Positions 35,351 to 43,429 of a stretch of DNA of 64,000 bases are shown piece by piece. The DNA is from Leeia oryzae DSM 17879 (GTDB lineage Bacteria > Pseudomonadota > Gammaproteobacteria > Burkholderiales > Leeiaceae), in NCBI RefSeq assembly GCF_000376945.1, contig NZ_AQXU01000025.1, forward strand, positions 687,982 to 751,981. The letters are read 5' to 3'. The number at the start of each line of letters is the position of its first letter. Position 1 is the stretch's first letter. The notes beneath the pieces were generated by a model that saw nothing but the letters and a program-made list of their open reading frames with translations, was not told the origin of the DNA and did no database searches. A program made the translations under genes and the position numbers.

Positions 35351-36556
35351 ATGGAAAACGCATATATTGTCGATGGCATCCGTACCCCGTTTGGCCGCTA
35401 TGGCGGCGCACTGGCGGGTATCCGTGCAGATGACCTGGGTGCCCTGCCGCTGATGGCGCTGATGGAGCGCCACCCGCAAGTGGACTGGACCCAGGTTGAA
35501 GACGTGGTCTACGGCTGCGCCAACCAGGCGGGCGAAGACAACCGCAATGTCGCCCGCATGTCGCTGCTATTGGCAGGTCTGCCGGACAGCGTCACCGCCA
35601 CCACGATCAACCGCCTGTGCGGCTCCAGCCTGGACGCCATCAGCATCGCCGCGCGGCAGATCAAGTGTGGCGACGCCAGCCTGATGATTGCCGGCGGTGT
35701 TGAAAGCATGTCGCGCGCGCCGTTCGTCATGGGCAAAGCCGACACGCCGTTTGCCCGCAGCCAGAAGCTGGAAGACACCACCATGGGGTGGCGTTTCATC
35801 AACCCGGCATTCAAGGAGATGTTCGGGGTAGATACCATGCCGGAAACCGCCGAGCATGTCGCGGCCCGTTTTCAGATCAGCCGCGAAGACCAGGACCTGT
35901 TTGCCCTGCGCAGCCAGCAAAAGACGGCTGCCGCCCATCGGGCCGGATTCTTCAAGGAAGAGCTAATCCCGGTACAGGTCCATCGCCCCAAGGGCGACCC
36001 GCTTGTGTTGCAGGAAGACGAACACCCGCGCCACGATACCCAGCTGGCCGGGCTGGCCAAACTCAAAGGCGTAGTCCGCCCGGACGGTACCGTGACAGCC
36101 GGTAACGCCTCCGGCATCAATGACGGGGCTGCTGCACTGCTGCTGTGTTCCGAAGGGGCATTGCAAATGCACGCGCTGACGCCCAAGGCACGTATCCTCG
36201 CGACTGCCACGGCGGGGGTCGCGCCACGGTTCATGGGTTTTGGGCCGGCGCCCGCCATCCACAAGGTCCTGGCCAAGGCACGCTTGTCGCTGGCGCAGAT
36301 GGACGTCATCGAGCTGAACGAGGCCTTTGCCGCCCAGGCACTGGCCGTGACGCGTGACCATGGGCTGGCGGATAACGACCCGCGCGTAAACCCCAATGGC
36401 GGCGCCATCGCCATTGGCCACCCGCTGGGGGCCAGCGGGGCACGTCTGGTCATCACCGCCGTCAATCAGCTGCACCGGGTCAAGGGCCGCTACGCCCTGT
36501 GTACCATGTGTATTGGGGTGGGTCAGGGCATTGCCATGATCATCGAACGGGTATAA
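35351..36556 (+). CDS. pcaF: 3-oxoadipyl-CoA thiolase
   Basis: Thiolase of 401 residues that cleaves 3-oxoadipyl-CoA with CoA to succinyl-CoA and acetyl-CoA. PcaF-type markers: IVDGIRTPFGRYGGALAGIR, CANQAGEDNRNVARM, the acyl-cysteine in NRLCGSSLDAI, the histidine in AIAIGHPLGASGARL, and the C-terminal CTMCIGVGQG. The similarity pattern is closer to 3-oxoadipyl-CoA thiolase than to acetoacetyl-CoA thiolase. It is the last gene of the unit beginning at 28833. Confidence 0.9.
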   Translation: MENAYIVDGIRTPFGRYGGALAGIRADDLGALPLMALMERHPQVDWTQVEDVVYGCANQAGEDNRNVARMSLLLAGLPDSVTATTINRLCGSSLDAISIAARQIKCGDASLMIAGGVESMSRAPFVMGKADTPFARSQKLEDTTMGWRFINPAFKEMFGVDTMPETAEHVAARFQISREDQDLFALRSQQKTAAAHRAGFFKEELIPVQVHRPKGDPLVLQEDEHPRHDTQLAGLAKLKGVVRPDGTVTAGNASGINDGAAALLLCSEGALQMHALTPKARILATATAGVAPRFMGFGPAPAIHKVLAKARLSLAQMDVIELNEAFAAQALAVTRDHGLADNDPRVNPNGGAIAIGHPLGASGARLVITAVNQLHRVKGRYALCTMCIGVGQGIAMIIERV

Positions 36557-36566
36557 CCCCGCTTGT

Positions 36567-36597
36567 CCCCCATGCCGGCCTCCGGCTGGCATGGGGG
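36567..36597 (+). terminator. Strong stem-loop after pcaF
   Basis: CCCCCATGCC pairs perfectly with GGCATGGGGG, with an inner GCC/GGC pairing. There is no T-run, so efficiency as a terminator is uncertain. An AT-rich promoter-like region follows before the next gene. Confidence 0.55.
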
Positions 36598-36845
36598 CTT
36601 AAGCACGCTCCGACCAGCGCGAATCACCCCTGTTCAGTATCACCCGCCACGGTCTACCCCCTGCCAGTGCTGGCACGAGACCAAACGATTACCCGCGTGT
36701 TCTAAGCCGATACATTTGTTTTTATTTCTTTGTGAATTTACCATTTGACAAATTTACATAAAAAATAGAACATCTGTACCATTGATATTTACAAGTTACC
36801 GTTTGTTGCATTTTGCACGTTGGTAGCGCAAAGGATAGTTCGTTC

Positions 36846-37964
36846 ATGGAACAGAAAAATCACCCGCTGCTCAGTGATACCCCAGGCACCCAACGCCAGG
36901 TGACGAGCTATCACTTCGGCCAGCCAGGACTAGGGTTGAAAGTGTACGTGCAGGCCGGCTTGCATGCCGACGAACTCCCCGGACAGCTGGTGTCCTGGCA
37001 CCTGATCGAACAGCTGCAACAGGCTGAGCAGCAAGGCGCCATCCGTGGCGAGATCATCGTGGTACCCAGCGCCAACCCGATCGGGCTGTCACAGGGTTTG
37101 CTGCATGGCGGCGTAGGGCGTTTCGAGATCAACAGCGGCCAGAACTTCAACCGCCACTATCCGGACCTCTACAGCCAGATTGCGGACGCACTGGCGAACA
37201 AGCTGGGGCAGGATGCCAAAGCCAACCAGCGCATCATCCGCGAGGCCATGCAGGCGGCCCTGAATGCCAAACCGCCGGTCACTGAGCTCGATGCCTTGCG
37301 CCATACCCTGATGTCACTGGCGTTTGATGCCGACATCGTGCTGGATCTGCACTGCGATCTGGAAGCCGTGGTCCACCTCTACACCACGCCGTCCGGCGAA
37401 GTCAAAGCCGCTGCGCTGTCCCGCCATATTGGCGCCCAGCTGCTCCTGCTGGCCGAAGACAGCGGCGGACAGTCCTTCGACGAGGCCTGCAACATCCCGT
37501 GGGACCGCCTGCAGCAACGCTATGGCCAGCAGTTCCCGCTACCGGAAGGCTGCTTTGCCACCACCGTCGAACTGCGCGGACAAGCCGATGTGTACGACGA
37601 CGTGGCCAGTGCCGACGCCACCGGGCTGATGGGCTGGTTCCGTGAAATCGGTGTTATCGAAGGACATGCGGCCCAAGGCTCGCACCCGGCGCCACTCAGC
37701 ACGCCACTGGCAGGCGCAGAAGACATCATCGCGCCGATGGGCGGCATTCTGGCCTTCAAGGCCAATCCGGGCGACGTGCTGTCTCCCGGCGACATCATCG
37801 CCGATCTGGTCAACCCGGCCACCGGCGAGCGGGTCACGATCAAGACCAGCAACAGCGGCATGCTGTACTCCCGCGAGAACAATCGCTTTGTTCGCAAAGG
37901 CAGCACCATTGCCATGGTCACCGGAATGGAAATTAAGCGCTCGGGCTACCTGCTGAGCGCTTAA
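36846..37964 (+). CDS. M14-family deacylase (AstE/aspartoacylase/DoeB-like)
   Basis: Zinc-dependent deacylase of 372 residues. Zinc ligands are apparent in the H-x-x-E motif GLHADELPGQL and the later histidine in DIVLDLHCDLEAVVHLY. The C-terminal domain (PMGGILAFKANPGDVLSPGD onward) is a barrel-like extension as in DoeB, the N-acetyl-diaminobutyrate deacetylase of ectoine breakdown. The start at 36846 fits AAGGA about 11 bases upstream. It begins a second transcription unit with the basic amino acid binding protein. It most likely removes an acyl group from an N-acyl (di)amino acid; the substrate is unknown. Confidence 0.85.
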   Translation: MEQKNHPLLSDTPGTQRQVTSYHFGQPGLGLKVYVQAGLHADELPGQLVSWHLIEQLQQAEQQGAIRGEIIVVPSANPIGLSQGLLHGGVGRFEINSGQNFNRHYPDLYSQIADALANKLGQDAKANQRIIREAMQAALNAKPPVTELDALRHTLMSLAFDADIVLDLHCDLEAVVHLYTTPSGEVKAAALSRHIGAQLLLLAEDSGGQSFDEACNIPWDRLQQRYGQQFPLPEGCFATTVELRGQADVYDDVASADATGLMGWFREIGVIEGHAAQGSHPAPLSTPLAGAEDIIAPMGGILAFKANPGDVLSPGDIIADLVNPATGERVTIKTSNSGMLYSRENNRFVRKGSTIAMVTGMEIKRSGYLLSA

Positions 37965-38029
37965 GCAACTCGCTTCACAACTGCAACATGTAGCGTTTTA
38001 TGTTTCATCAACAACCAGGAGAGAGTGTC

Positions 38030-38812
38030 GTGAAGAAACTGTTAACCCTATCGTTACTGGCTATGGCTGTCGTCAGTGGCTCTGCCAATGCAAAAGACTG
38101 GAAAAACATCCGCGTGGGGATCGAAGCCGCTTACCCTCCGTTCAATGAACTGACGGCAGACAAGAAAATCGTCGGTTTCGACAAAGATCTATCCGATGCG
38201 ATCTGCTCGTACCTGAAAGCCAACTGTACCTATGTCATCCAGGACTGGGACGGCATGATTCCTGGCCTCCTGGCGCAGCGCTTTGACACCATCATCTCCT
38301 CCATGTCATCTACCGAAGAGCGCAAGCAGAAGGTATCGTTCACACGTCCTTACTACAACACGCCAGCGTTCTTCCTGGTACGCAAAGATTCCAACATGAA
38401 CGTGGATTCCCCTGCCGCCATGAAAGGCAAGCGCATCGGGGTACAGTCAGCCACCATCTTCCAGAACTATGCCGATGCCTTCTACAAACCGGCCGGCGCT
38501 ACCGTGACACCGTACCAGACCCTGGACCAGGTTTACATGGATCTGACTTCCGGCCGTCTGGACGCCGTGCTGTTCGGGTCTATCGAGCATGACACCTTCC
38601 TGAAATCCAAAGACGGTGCCGGTTACAAGATGGCCGGCAAGCCATTGCTGGATCCGAAATGGTTTGGCGAAGGCGCTGCCATTGCCGTGCGCAAGGATGA
38701 CGAAGACCTGCGCAAACAGCTGGACGCTGCCGTAGAAGCCCTGCACAAAAACGGAACCTACGACAAGATCCGCAAGAAATACTTCTCTTACGACATCTGG
38801 CCAAAAGGCTAA
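38030..38812 (+). CDS. Basic amino acid-type periplasmic binding protein (ArgT/HisJ family)
   Basis: Family 3 solute-binding protein of 260 residues. The GTG at 38030 is chosen because AGGAGAG precedes it and it opens a signal peptide (VKKLLTLSLLAMAVVSGSANA, written here as its parts: basic VKKL, hydrophobic core, cleavage after ANA). Family motifs: VGIEAAYPPFNELTAD, GFDKDLSDAICSYLK, CTYVIQDWDGMIPGLLA. Two cysteines (SDAICSYLKANC) are placed as in the HisJ/ArgT disulphide loop. It delivers ligand to the permeases just downstream and, presumably, the ATPase at 33210. Confidence 0.92.
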   Translation: MKKLLTLSLLAMAVVSGSANAKDWKNIRVGIEAAYPPFNELTADKKIVGFDKDLSDAICSYLKANCTYVIQDWDGMIPGLLAQRFDTIISSMSSTEERKQKVSFTRPYYNTPAFFLVRKDSNMNVDSPAAMKGKRIGVQSATIFQNYADAFYKPAGATVTPYQTLDQVYMDLTSGRLDAVLFGSIEHDTFLKSKDGAGYKMAGKPLLDPKWFGEGAAIAVRKDDEDLRKQLDAAVEALHKNGTYDKIRKKYFSYDIWPKG

Positions 38813-38821
38813 TACGGCCTT

Positions 38822-38858
38822 GCGGGTGTGATCGCCACAGGCTGGCCATCACACCCGC
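38822..38858 (+). promoter_or_regulatory. Long intercistronic hairpin between binding protein and permeases
   Basis: GCGGGTGTGAT pairs with ATCACACCCGC, and after one mismatch GCCA pairs with TGGC around a 5-nt loop. It lies 10 nt after the binding-protein stop. Similar structures between hisJ and hisQ keep binding protein in excess over permease. Confidence 0.6.
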
Positions 38859-38904
38859 CCCGTCGCTGGCTATCTGTTCCACCCACGCATAAACGGAAAC
38901 CACA

Positions 38905-39591
38905 ATGTGGTATGACTATCTAGGCTCCATCCTTACCGGCGCAATACTGACACTGCAACTGTCGTTGCTGTCGTTAACGTGTGCCATCATTTTCGGGCTG
39001 ATGACGGCTTCTGCCAAGCTGTCGCCAATCGCACCGTTACGTTGGGCAGCCACCTGCTATACCACCATTATCCGGGGCATTCCGGATATTGTCCTGATGC
39101 TGCTGGTCTTCTTTGGCGGGCAGATCCTCATCAACCATCTGGCCGTCAAGGCCGGGTTGGCCCCGTTCGAGTTCAGTCCGTTCTGGGCGGGTATCGTGAC
39201 CATCGGATTCATCTTTGGCGCCTACTTTGGCGAAACCTTCCGCGGCGCCTTCATGGCCGTCCCGGCAGGCCAGATCGAAGCCGGCATTGCCTATGGCCTG
39301 TCACGCACCCGGGTGTTTTTCCGCATTCTCACCCCGCAAATGCTGCGGTTTGCCTTGCCGGGCCTATCGAACAACTGGCTGGTCTTGCTGAAAAGCACCG
39401 CCATCGTGTCGATGATCGGTCTTACCGACATGACCTGGCTGGCCGATCAGGCCGGGCGCTCTACCCGCCAGCCGTTCATCTTTTACATGATCGTCTGCCT
39501 GCTATACATGCTGTTATCGTACGCCTCGGGCGTCCTGCTCAAGAAGCTGGAAAAACGTTACAGCGCCGGTGTCATTTTCGGAGCCCTATAA
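38905..39591 (+). CDS. Amino acid ABC transporter permease (HisQ type)
   Basis: Membrane permease of 228 residues with five hydrophobic segments. The EAA-like loop for ATPase contact is in QIEAGIAYGLSRTRVFFRILTPQM. The N-terminal ILTGAILTLQLSLLSLTCAI and YTTIIRGIPDIVLMLLVFFG are typical of the HisQ/ArtQ branch. It forms a heterodimer with the next gene product, which starts one base after its stop. Confidence 0.92.
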   Translation: MWYDYLGSILTGAILTLQLSLLSLTCAIIFGLMTASAKLSPIAPLRWAATCYTTIIRGIPDIVLMLLVFFGGQILINHLAVKAGLAPFEFSPFWAGIVTIGFIFGAYFGETFRGAFMAVPAGQIEAGIAYGLSRTRVFFRILTPQMLRFALPGLSNNWLVLLKSTAIVSMIGLTDMTWLADQAGRSTRQPFIFYMIVCLLYMLLSYASGVLLKKLEKRYSAGVIFGAL

Positions 39592-39592
39592 A

Positions 39593-40306
39593 ATGGATTT
39601 TCAGCCAGGCATCATTCTCGCCAGCCTGCCCATGTTCCTGGACGGATTATGGGTCACACTGGAACTGGTAGGCATTGCACTGCTGTTCGGCATGATCTTT
39701 GCCCTGCCCTTGGGCATCATCCGTGCGGTCAATGTCCCTTACCTGACCCAGCTGATCGGCGGGTATACCTATTTCTTCCGCAGCACGCCCATGCTGGTCC
39801 AGCTGCTGGTTACCTATTACGGCTTTGGCCAGTTCAAATGGATGCAAGACCAGTGGAACGCCGGCAACAGCTTCTGGCTGCTGTTCCGTGAACCCTACTT
39901 CTGCGCCTGCTTTGCATTTACCCTCAATACCTGCGCCTACACCACCGAGATCATCTCCGGCGCCATCAAGAACACCTCGACCGGTGAAATCGAGGCTGCC
40001 AAGGCCATGGGCATGTCGTGGATCACCCGCATGCGCTTTGTCATTCTGCCTGCCGCCATGCGCCGCATCCTGCAGTCCTACAGCAACGAAGTAATCCTGA
40101 TGCTGCAAGGCTCTGCCATTGCCAGTGCCGTGACACTGGTAGACCTGACCGGCGTGGGCCGGGCCGTGTATGCCCGCTACTACGCCCCGTTCGAGGCCTT
40201 CATTTTTACCGGACTGATCTATCTGGTACTGACGTTTGCCGTGCTGGGCTTGTTCAAGCTGGCAGAGCGCCGCTGGCTGGCGCATCTGAAACCGCGCAAA
40301 CACTGA
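39593..40306 (+). CDS. Amino acid ABC transporter permease (HisM type)
   Basis: Second membrane permease, 237 residues. It carries YTYFFRSTPMLVQLLVTYYG and the EAA loop EIEAAKAMGMSWITRMRFVI, and ends with a membrane segment and basic tail. The start at 39593 follows the upstream stop (TAAAATG) with GGAG nearby, so translation is coupled. It completes the transporter split between this unit and the ATPase at 33210. A terminator follows 57 nt downstream. Confidence 0.92.
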   Translation: MDFQPGIILASLPMFLDGLWVTLELVGIALLFGMIFALPLGIIRAVNVPYLTQLIGGYTYFFRSTPMLVQLLVTYYGFGQFKWMQDQWNAGNSFWLLFREPYFCACFAFTLNTCAYTTEIISGAIKNTSTGEIEAAKAMGMSWITRMRFVILPAAMRRILQSYSNEVILMLQGSAIASAVTLVDLTGVGRAVYARYYAPFEAFIFTGLIYLVLTFAVLGLFKLAERRWLAHLKPRKH

Positions 40307-40362
40307 TCCGGCAGGTAGTGATCCGGAAAGACGTTATTTACTTTTGGCTGTGATCTCCTCAG

Positions 40363-40402
40363 AGGGACAGTTGGCTGTCAGCGCCTTCTGTCCCTTTTTT
40401 TT
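40363..40402 (+). terminator. Rho-independent terminator of the transporter unit
   Basis: AGGGACAG / CTGTCCCT with a 17-nt loop, followed by seven T. It lies about 57 nt after the permease stop. Confidence 0.8.
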
Positions 40403-40528
40403 CATCACCATCGCTTGCGTGAGCTGCGATACACACATGATTATTTGACCCTGGTGATACACTCAACAACTTGTAACCTAAAATGCAAAATTTGTTTAAG
40501 GATAAATTTCAGAAACAGTGGCATAATT

Positions 40529-40556
40529 TTGATACTGACTCCAATAATCTTATTAT
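40529..40556 (+). promoter_or_regulatory. Candidate sigma-70 promoter for the beta-propeller-like gene
   Basis: TTGATA (40529-40534) and TATTAT (40551-40556) are separated by 16 nt, each one base from consensus. The start codon is 75 nt downstream. Confidence 0.45.
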
Positions 40557-40630
40557 GTTCAGAGTCAAGTTTTAAAACTTTATAGCAAATAGAATTTATT
40601 TTATTAAAGTATTTTTAGAATGACTTTAAA

Positions 40631-41584
40631 ATGCGAATAATCCTTCCCGTTGATTCGCGCGTTAAAAATACCCAAGGGTTTATTCTGGTTAACTTAATTA
40701 GTGGCGATCAACAAGAGTATCCAACGCAAGAATCTTTTCCATTCAGCAGGCGAGGCTTTCGTGGTGGTGTCATCCATGATGGGTGCATTTATGTCTGTAA
40801 CTCATTTTCTGTCAAAGCATACAGGGTTGAAAACTCTGCTGATAAATTTAATTTTTTTGAAATTTGGCAACTACAGCAACCAGAATGGCTATTAGGCAAA
40901 GCAGCAAATGCAGATCTTCATGCCCTTCACTTCGATACTTCTCGTAATATTTTGCTTTTAGCAAATTCATTTATGGATTCGCTTGATGAAATTTCTCTTG
41001 ATGGTCGATTTCTTGGTAGAAAGTTCTTGTGGGAAACATCTGATCGCGTACTTGATCTTGTAAAAGTCCGTAATCCAAATGCGCCAGATCTATGTCATTT
41101 CAATCACATATCAATGGCTTTTGGTCAAACCTTTTTGACCTTGGGTAATCTAAATGCCAGTGGCAAAGGTGCCGTACTTCACCTAGAGACAGGCCGGTTT
41201 GTAATTGAGAACCTCGATCGTCCTCATGATGGAGTGTTTTGGAATGATGAGTTCTGGATTACAGAAACCTCGGCTTACAAATTACGCCTCTACTCAAATA
41301 TCAGTAAAATCGAAGACTTTCAACGCGAAGGTTATCGCACAATTGATCTATCGAGTCATGTCAATGAAACGGATAAATTCTGGTGTCGTGGATTATATGT
41401 CACAGATACCAAGGTGTTTGTAGGTTGTAGCCAATTTCAGGATCGTTTAAATGAAGAACTCCAAACGCCTCCTTCTCATATATTAGAGATAGATAAAAAA
41501 TCAGGTAATGTTTTAAAAAAAATTAATATACCAGGATCGACAATCATTCAGCAACCAGTGTTATACAGTCTGCTTCCATACTGA
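40631..41584 (+). CDS. Hypothetical beta-propeller-like protein
   Basis: Protein of 317 residues without a signal peptide, not assigned to a characterised family. Repeated short beta-strand blocks alternate with turns (GGVIHDGCIYVCNSFSVKAY, HALHFDTSRNILLLAN, RPHDGVFWNDEFWITETS), suggesting a beta-propeller fold. The RPHDGVFWNDEFW block recalls propeller-type proteins in glycan-modifying loci, but this is a weak impression. It is AT-rich, has its own promoter, and lies 27 nt upstream of the APS kinase gene, so the two are probably co-transcribed. Confidence 0.6.
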   Translation: MRIILPVDSRVKNTQGFILVNLISGDQQEYPTQESFPFSRRGFRGGVIHDGCIYVCNSFSVKAYRVENSADKFNFFEIWQLQQPEWLLGKAANADLHALHFDTSRNILLLANSFMDSLDEISLDGRFLGRKFLWETSDRVLDLVKVRNPNAPDLCHFNHISMAFGQTFLTLGNLNASGKGAVLHLETGRFVIENLDRPHDGVFWNDEFWITETSAYKLRLYSNISKIEDFQREGYRTIDLSSHVNETDKFWCRGLYVTDTKVFVGCSQFQDRLNEELQTPPSHILEIDKKSGNVLKKINIPGSTIIQQPVLYSLLPY

Positions 41585-41611
41585 TAAGCTCAGTTTTATA
41601 AGGAAATGGAA

Positions 41612-42271
41612 ATGTTGACGCCAAGTTCTGATACTGAAACCCGTCTACTGTCTGACCTTACTCAGGTAAACCACAATGTAAGCTACGATGATAGACAACG
41701 CCGCTATGGCCATTCTGGCGCAGTTATTTGGCTAACAGGTCTTTCTGCCTCTGGTAAATCAACCCTAGCAATGGGCCTGGAAGCGCATCTGCTGGCACAA
41801 GGCTATGCTTGTTACACGCTAGATGGTGACAATATACGACATGGGCTAAATGCTAATCTTGGCTTTTCGCCTACAGATCGGGCTGAGAATATACGCCGTG
41901 TAGGCGAGGTAGCAGCACTGTTTGCTGATGCTGGACTGGTCTGCATTACCTCATTTATTTCACCATATCGTCACCATCGCCTTTTGGCAAGGCAGGCAGC
42001 GCAACAAACAAGCTTTCATGAAATTTATGTTGCCGCAGACCTACAGACATGCGAAACACGTGACCCTAAAGGACTTTACCGTAAATCAAGGGAAGGGACT
42101 CTATCAAACTTTACAGGAGTCAATGCCCCTTATGAGGAGCCGCTTTCGCCTGACCTGGTACTACATACTAATACTGAAAGTGTTGAGCAAAGTCTTGAGC
42201 GCCTTTTGAGATATGTAAAAAACGCAGTACCTTTAATTTCACCTAAAGTCAGAAGTCAGGAAAGCACATAA
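41612..42271 (+). CDS. cysC: Adenylylsulfate (APS) kinase
   Basis: Phosphorylates adenosine 5'-phosphosulfate to PAPS, the sulfate donor. Length 219. The P-loop is WLTGLSASGKSTLAMGLEA; the substrate-binding TLDGDNIRHGLNANLGFSPTDRAENIRR and the serine motif CITSFISPYRHHR are intact. The start at 41612 is seven bases from AAGGA; the ATG at 41606 is too close. No cysD/N/H genes are adjacent, so it is uncoupled from a normal assimilation operon and may feed sulfation of the glycan. No sulfotransferase was recognised in the window. Confidence 0.92.
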   Translation: MLTPSSDTETRLLSDLTQVNHNVSYDDRQRRYGHSGAVIWLTGLSASGKSTLAMGLEAHLLAQGYACYTLDGDNIRHGLNANLGFSPTDRAENIRRVGEVAALFADAGLVCITSFISPYRHHRLLARQAAQQTSFHEIYVAADLQTCETRDPKGLYRKSREGTLSNFTGVNAPYEEPLSPDLVLHTNTESVEQSLERLLRYVKNAVPLISPKVRSQEST

Positions 42272-42357
42272 GCTGATTTTAGACCCTATATGCCAAACCT
42301 TGGAACAATCAAAATCCTTCGATTGTGAACTAAAAGCCAACGACCGCAGATAGTTGT

Positions 42358-43230
42358 CTACTTCTCATCAACCCGCAAGCTAGAAACAATGCCAAAACCC
42401 GGAAAACGCTGCTTCCAGAGTTCAATATAGTGGCTGTTATCGTGATCCCACGGATGAAATGATGGCCTAAAATAGTCTAGCCACAGCCGCCAAGGAATCA
42501 ATGACTTCACTAATGAAACCGTATTTGGCTTTACATTGGGGGCGGGTTCAACGCTATGAGAGAGAGGAGCCGGCGATACAGTGCGACCACGCTTAATCAA
42601 GATAACGCCTGTGGCCACAACAATCGTGCCCAAAAAGGTCACCAGCAGCATCGCAATGACGCGCATTAGATATGCAAAAAAGCCACGGCCAACATGATGA
42701 CTATATACATCAAAACACACCGCTTTGTGTTCAGTTTCTTCTACTGCATGCCACGCCCAGAGTTTCGTAAACTCGGGTTGAGCTCTCTCGATGATGTAAT
42801 CAAGATAATGGAACAAACTGTCAGCCAATATGGCAGTGTAATGCTCTATAGCGCAGCTAATGGCCAGTTGAAATGAGCGTGGTAAAAAAAACCTGAATTT
42901 ATTTAGAACAAATGTCCCAATACGATCCAATTTAGTTCCATTTGGATATATTTCAAGTAGTACTTTGTTGCAACGATTATGTACACTGGTATGCATCGCT
43001 TCTTGATAAATAAACCGATGTACCTGATCCTTCAAAACAGGATCATGGATTTTGTGCTTATAATGAGAAACAGAATCGATAAAGAACTTCTCTCCTGATG
43101 GAAAGTAAAAAGAGATAGCATTCAGAAATATCTCGACAATACCTTCTCCTGGAAGCCAGCCAAGCGCATGCCCTGCGTCAAACTTAAGATCTACACGACG
43201 CTTTACGATGTCAACAAACGATTTCTTCAT
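42358..43230 (-). CDS. Predicted metal-dependent hydrolase (PF10118-like)
   Basis: Protein of about 290 residues with a ferritin-like metal-binding pattern: FIYQEAMHTSVHNRC, CAIEHYTAILADS, and WHAVEETEHKAVCFDVY supply spaced E and H-x-x-H/E residues as in di-iron helical bundles. A hydrophobic segment, VIAMLLVTFLGTIVVATGVIL, suggests membrane attachment. The family is called predicted metal-dependent hydrolase, but no reaction is established. The start is uncertain: 43230 (MKKSF) has a weak ribosome-binding site, and a TTG at 43296 would add 22 residues. It is convergent with cysC. Confidence 0.7.
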   Translation of the reverse strand: MKKSFVDIVKRRVDLKFDAGHALGWLPGEGIVEIFLNAISFYFPSGEKFFIDSVSHYKHKIHDPVLKDQVHRFIYQEAMHTSVHNRCNKVLLEIYPNGTKLDRIGTFVLNKFRFFLPRSFQLAISCAIEHYTAILADSLFHYLDYIIERAQPEFTKLWAWHAVEETEHKAVCFDVYSHHVGRGFFAYLMRVIAMLLVTFLGTIVVATGVILIKRGRTVSPAPLSHSVEPAPNVKPNTVSLVKSLIPWRLWLDYFRPSFHPWDHDNSHYIELWKQRFPGFGIVSSLRVDEK

Positions 43231-43429
43231 ATGCAATTGGCATTCAAAAATTAACAAGCAGCCCAGTTTATCAGCTGGCTTTAAACACGTTTTCAAATGG
43301 ATATTTTACCTACACTCAACATATATCATGCTGAGCCATCCATCTCACACTATCAACAACATGATCCGCTGAATCAGTTGGGAAATGCGAACTCAATAAC
43401 TAACGACCCGCTCAAAACAAATCGCTTCA

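Larger units (their letters stand above)
40307..40630. other. Intergenic region: end of catabolic unit, start of polysaccharide locus
   Basis: About 324 nt. It contains the permease terminator (40363-40402) and a candidate promoter for the next gene. Base composition changes sharply here to AT-rich, which continues into the polysaccharide locus. Confidence 0.6.

Noticed and set aside
28833-36556. Simple caprolactam/6-aminohexanoate pathway using the NylB-like hydrolase at 15181
   Set aside because: The beta-oxidation genes needed to turn adipyl-CoA into 3-oxoadipyl-CoA are missing from the cluster, and the NylB-like gene is 13 kb away beside murB. It stays possible only if those genes are elsewhere.
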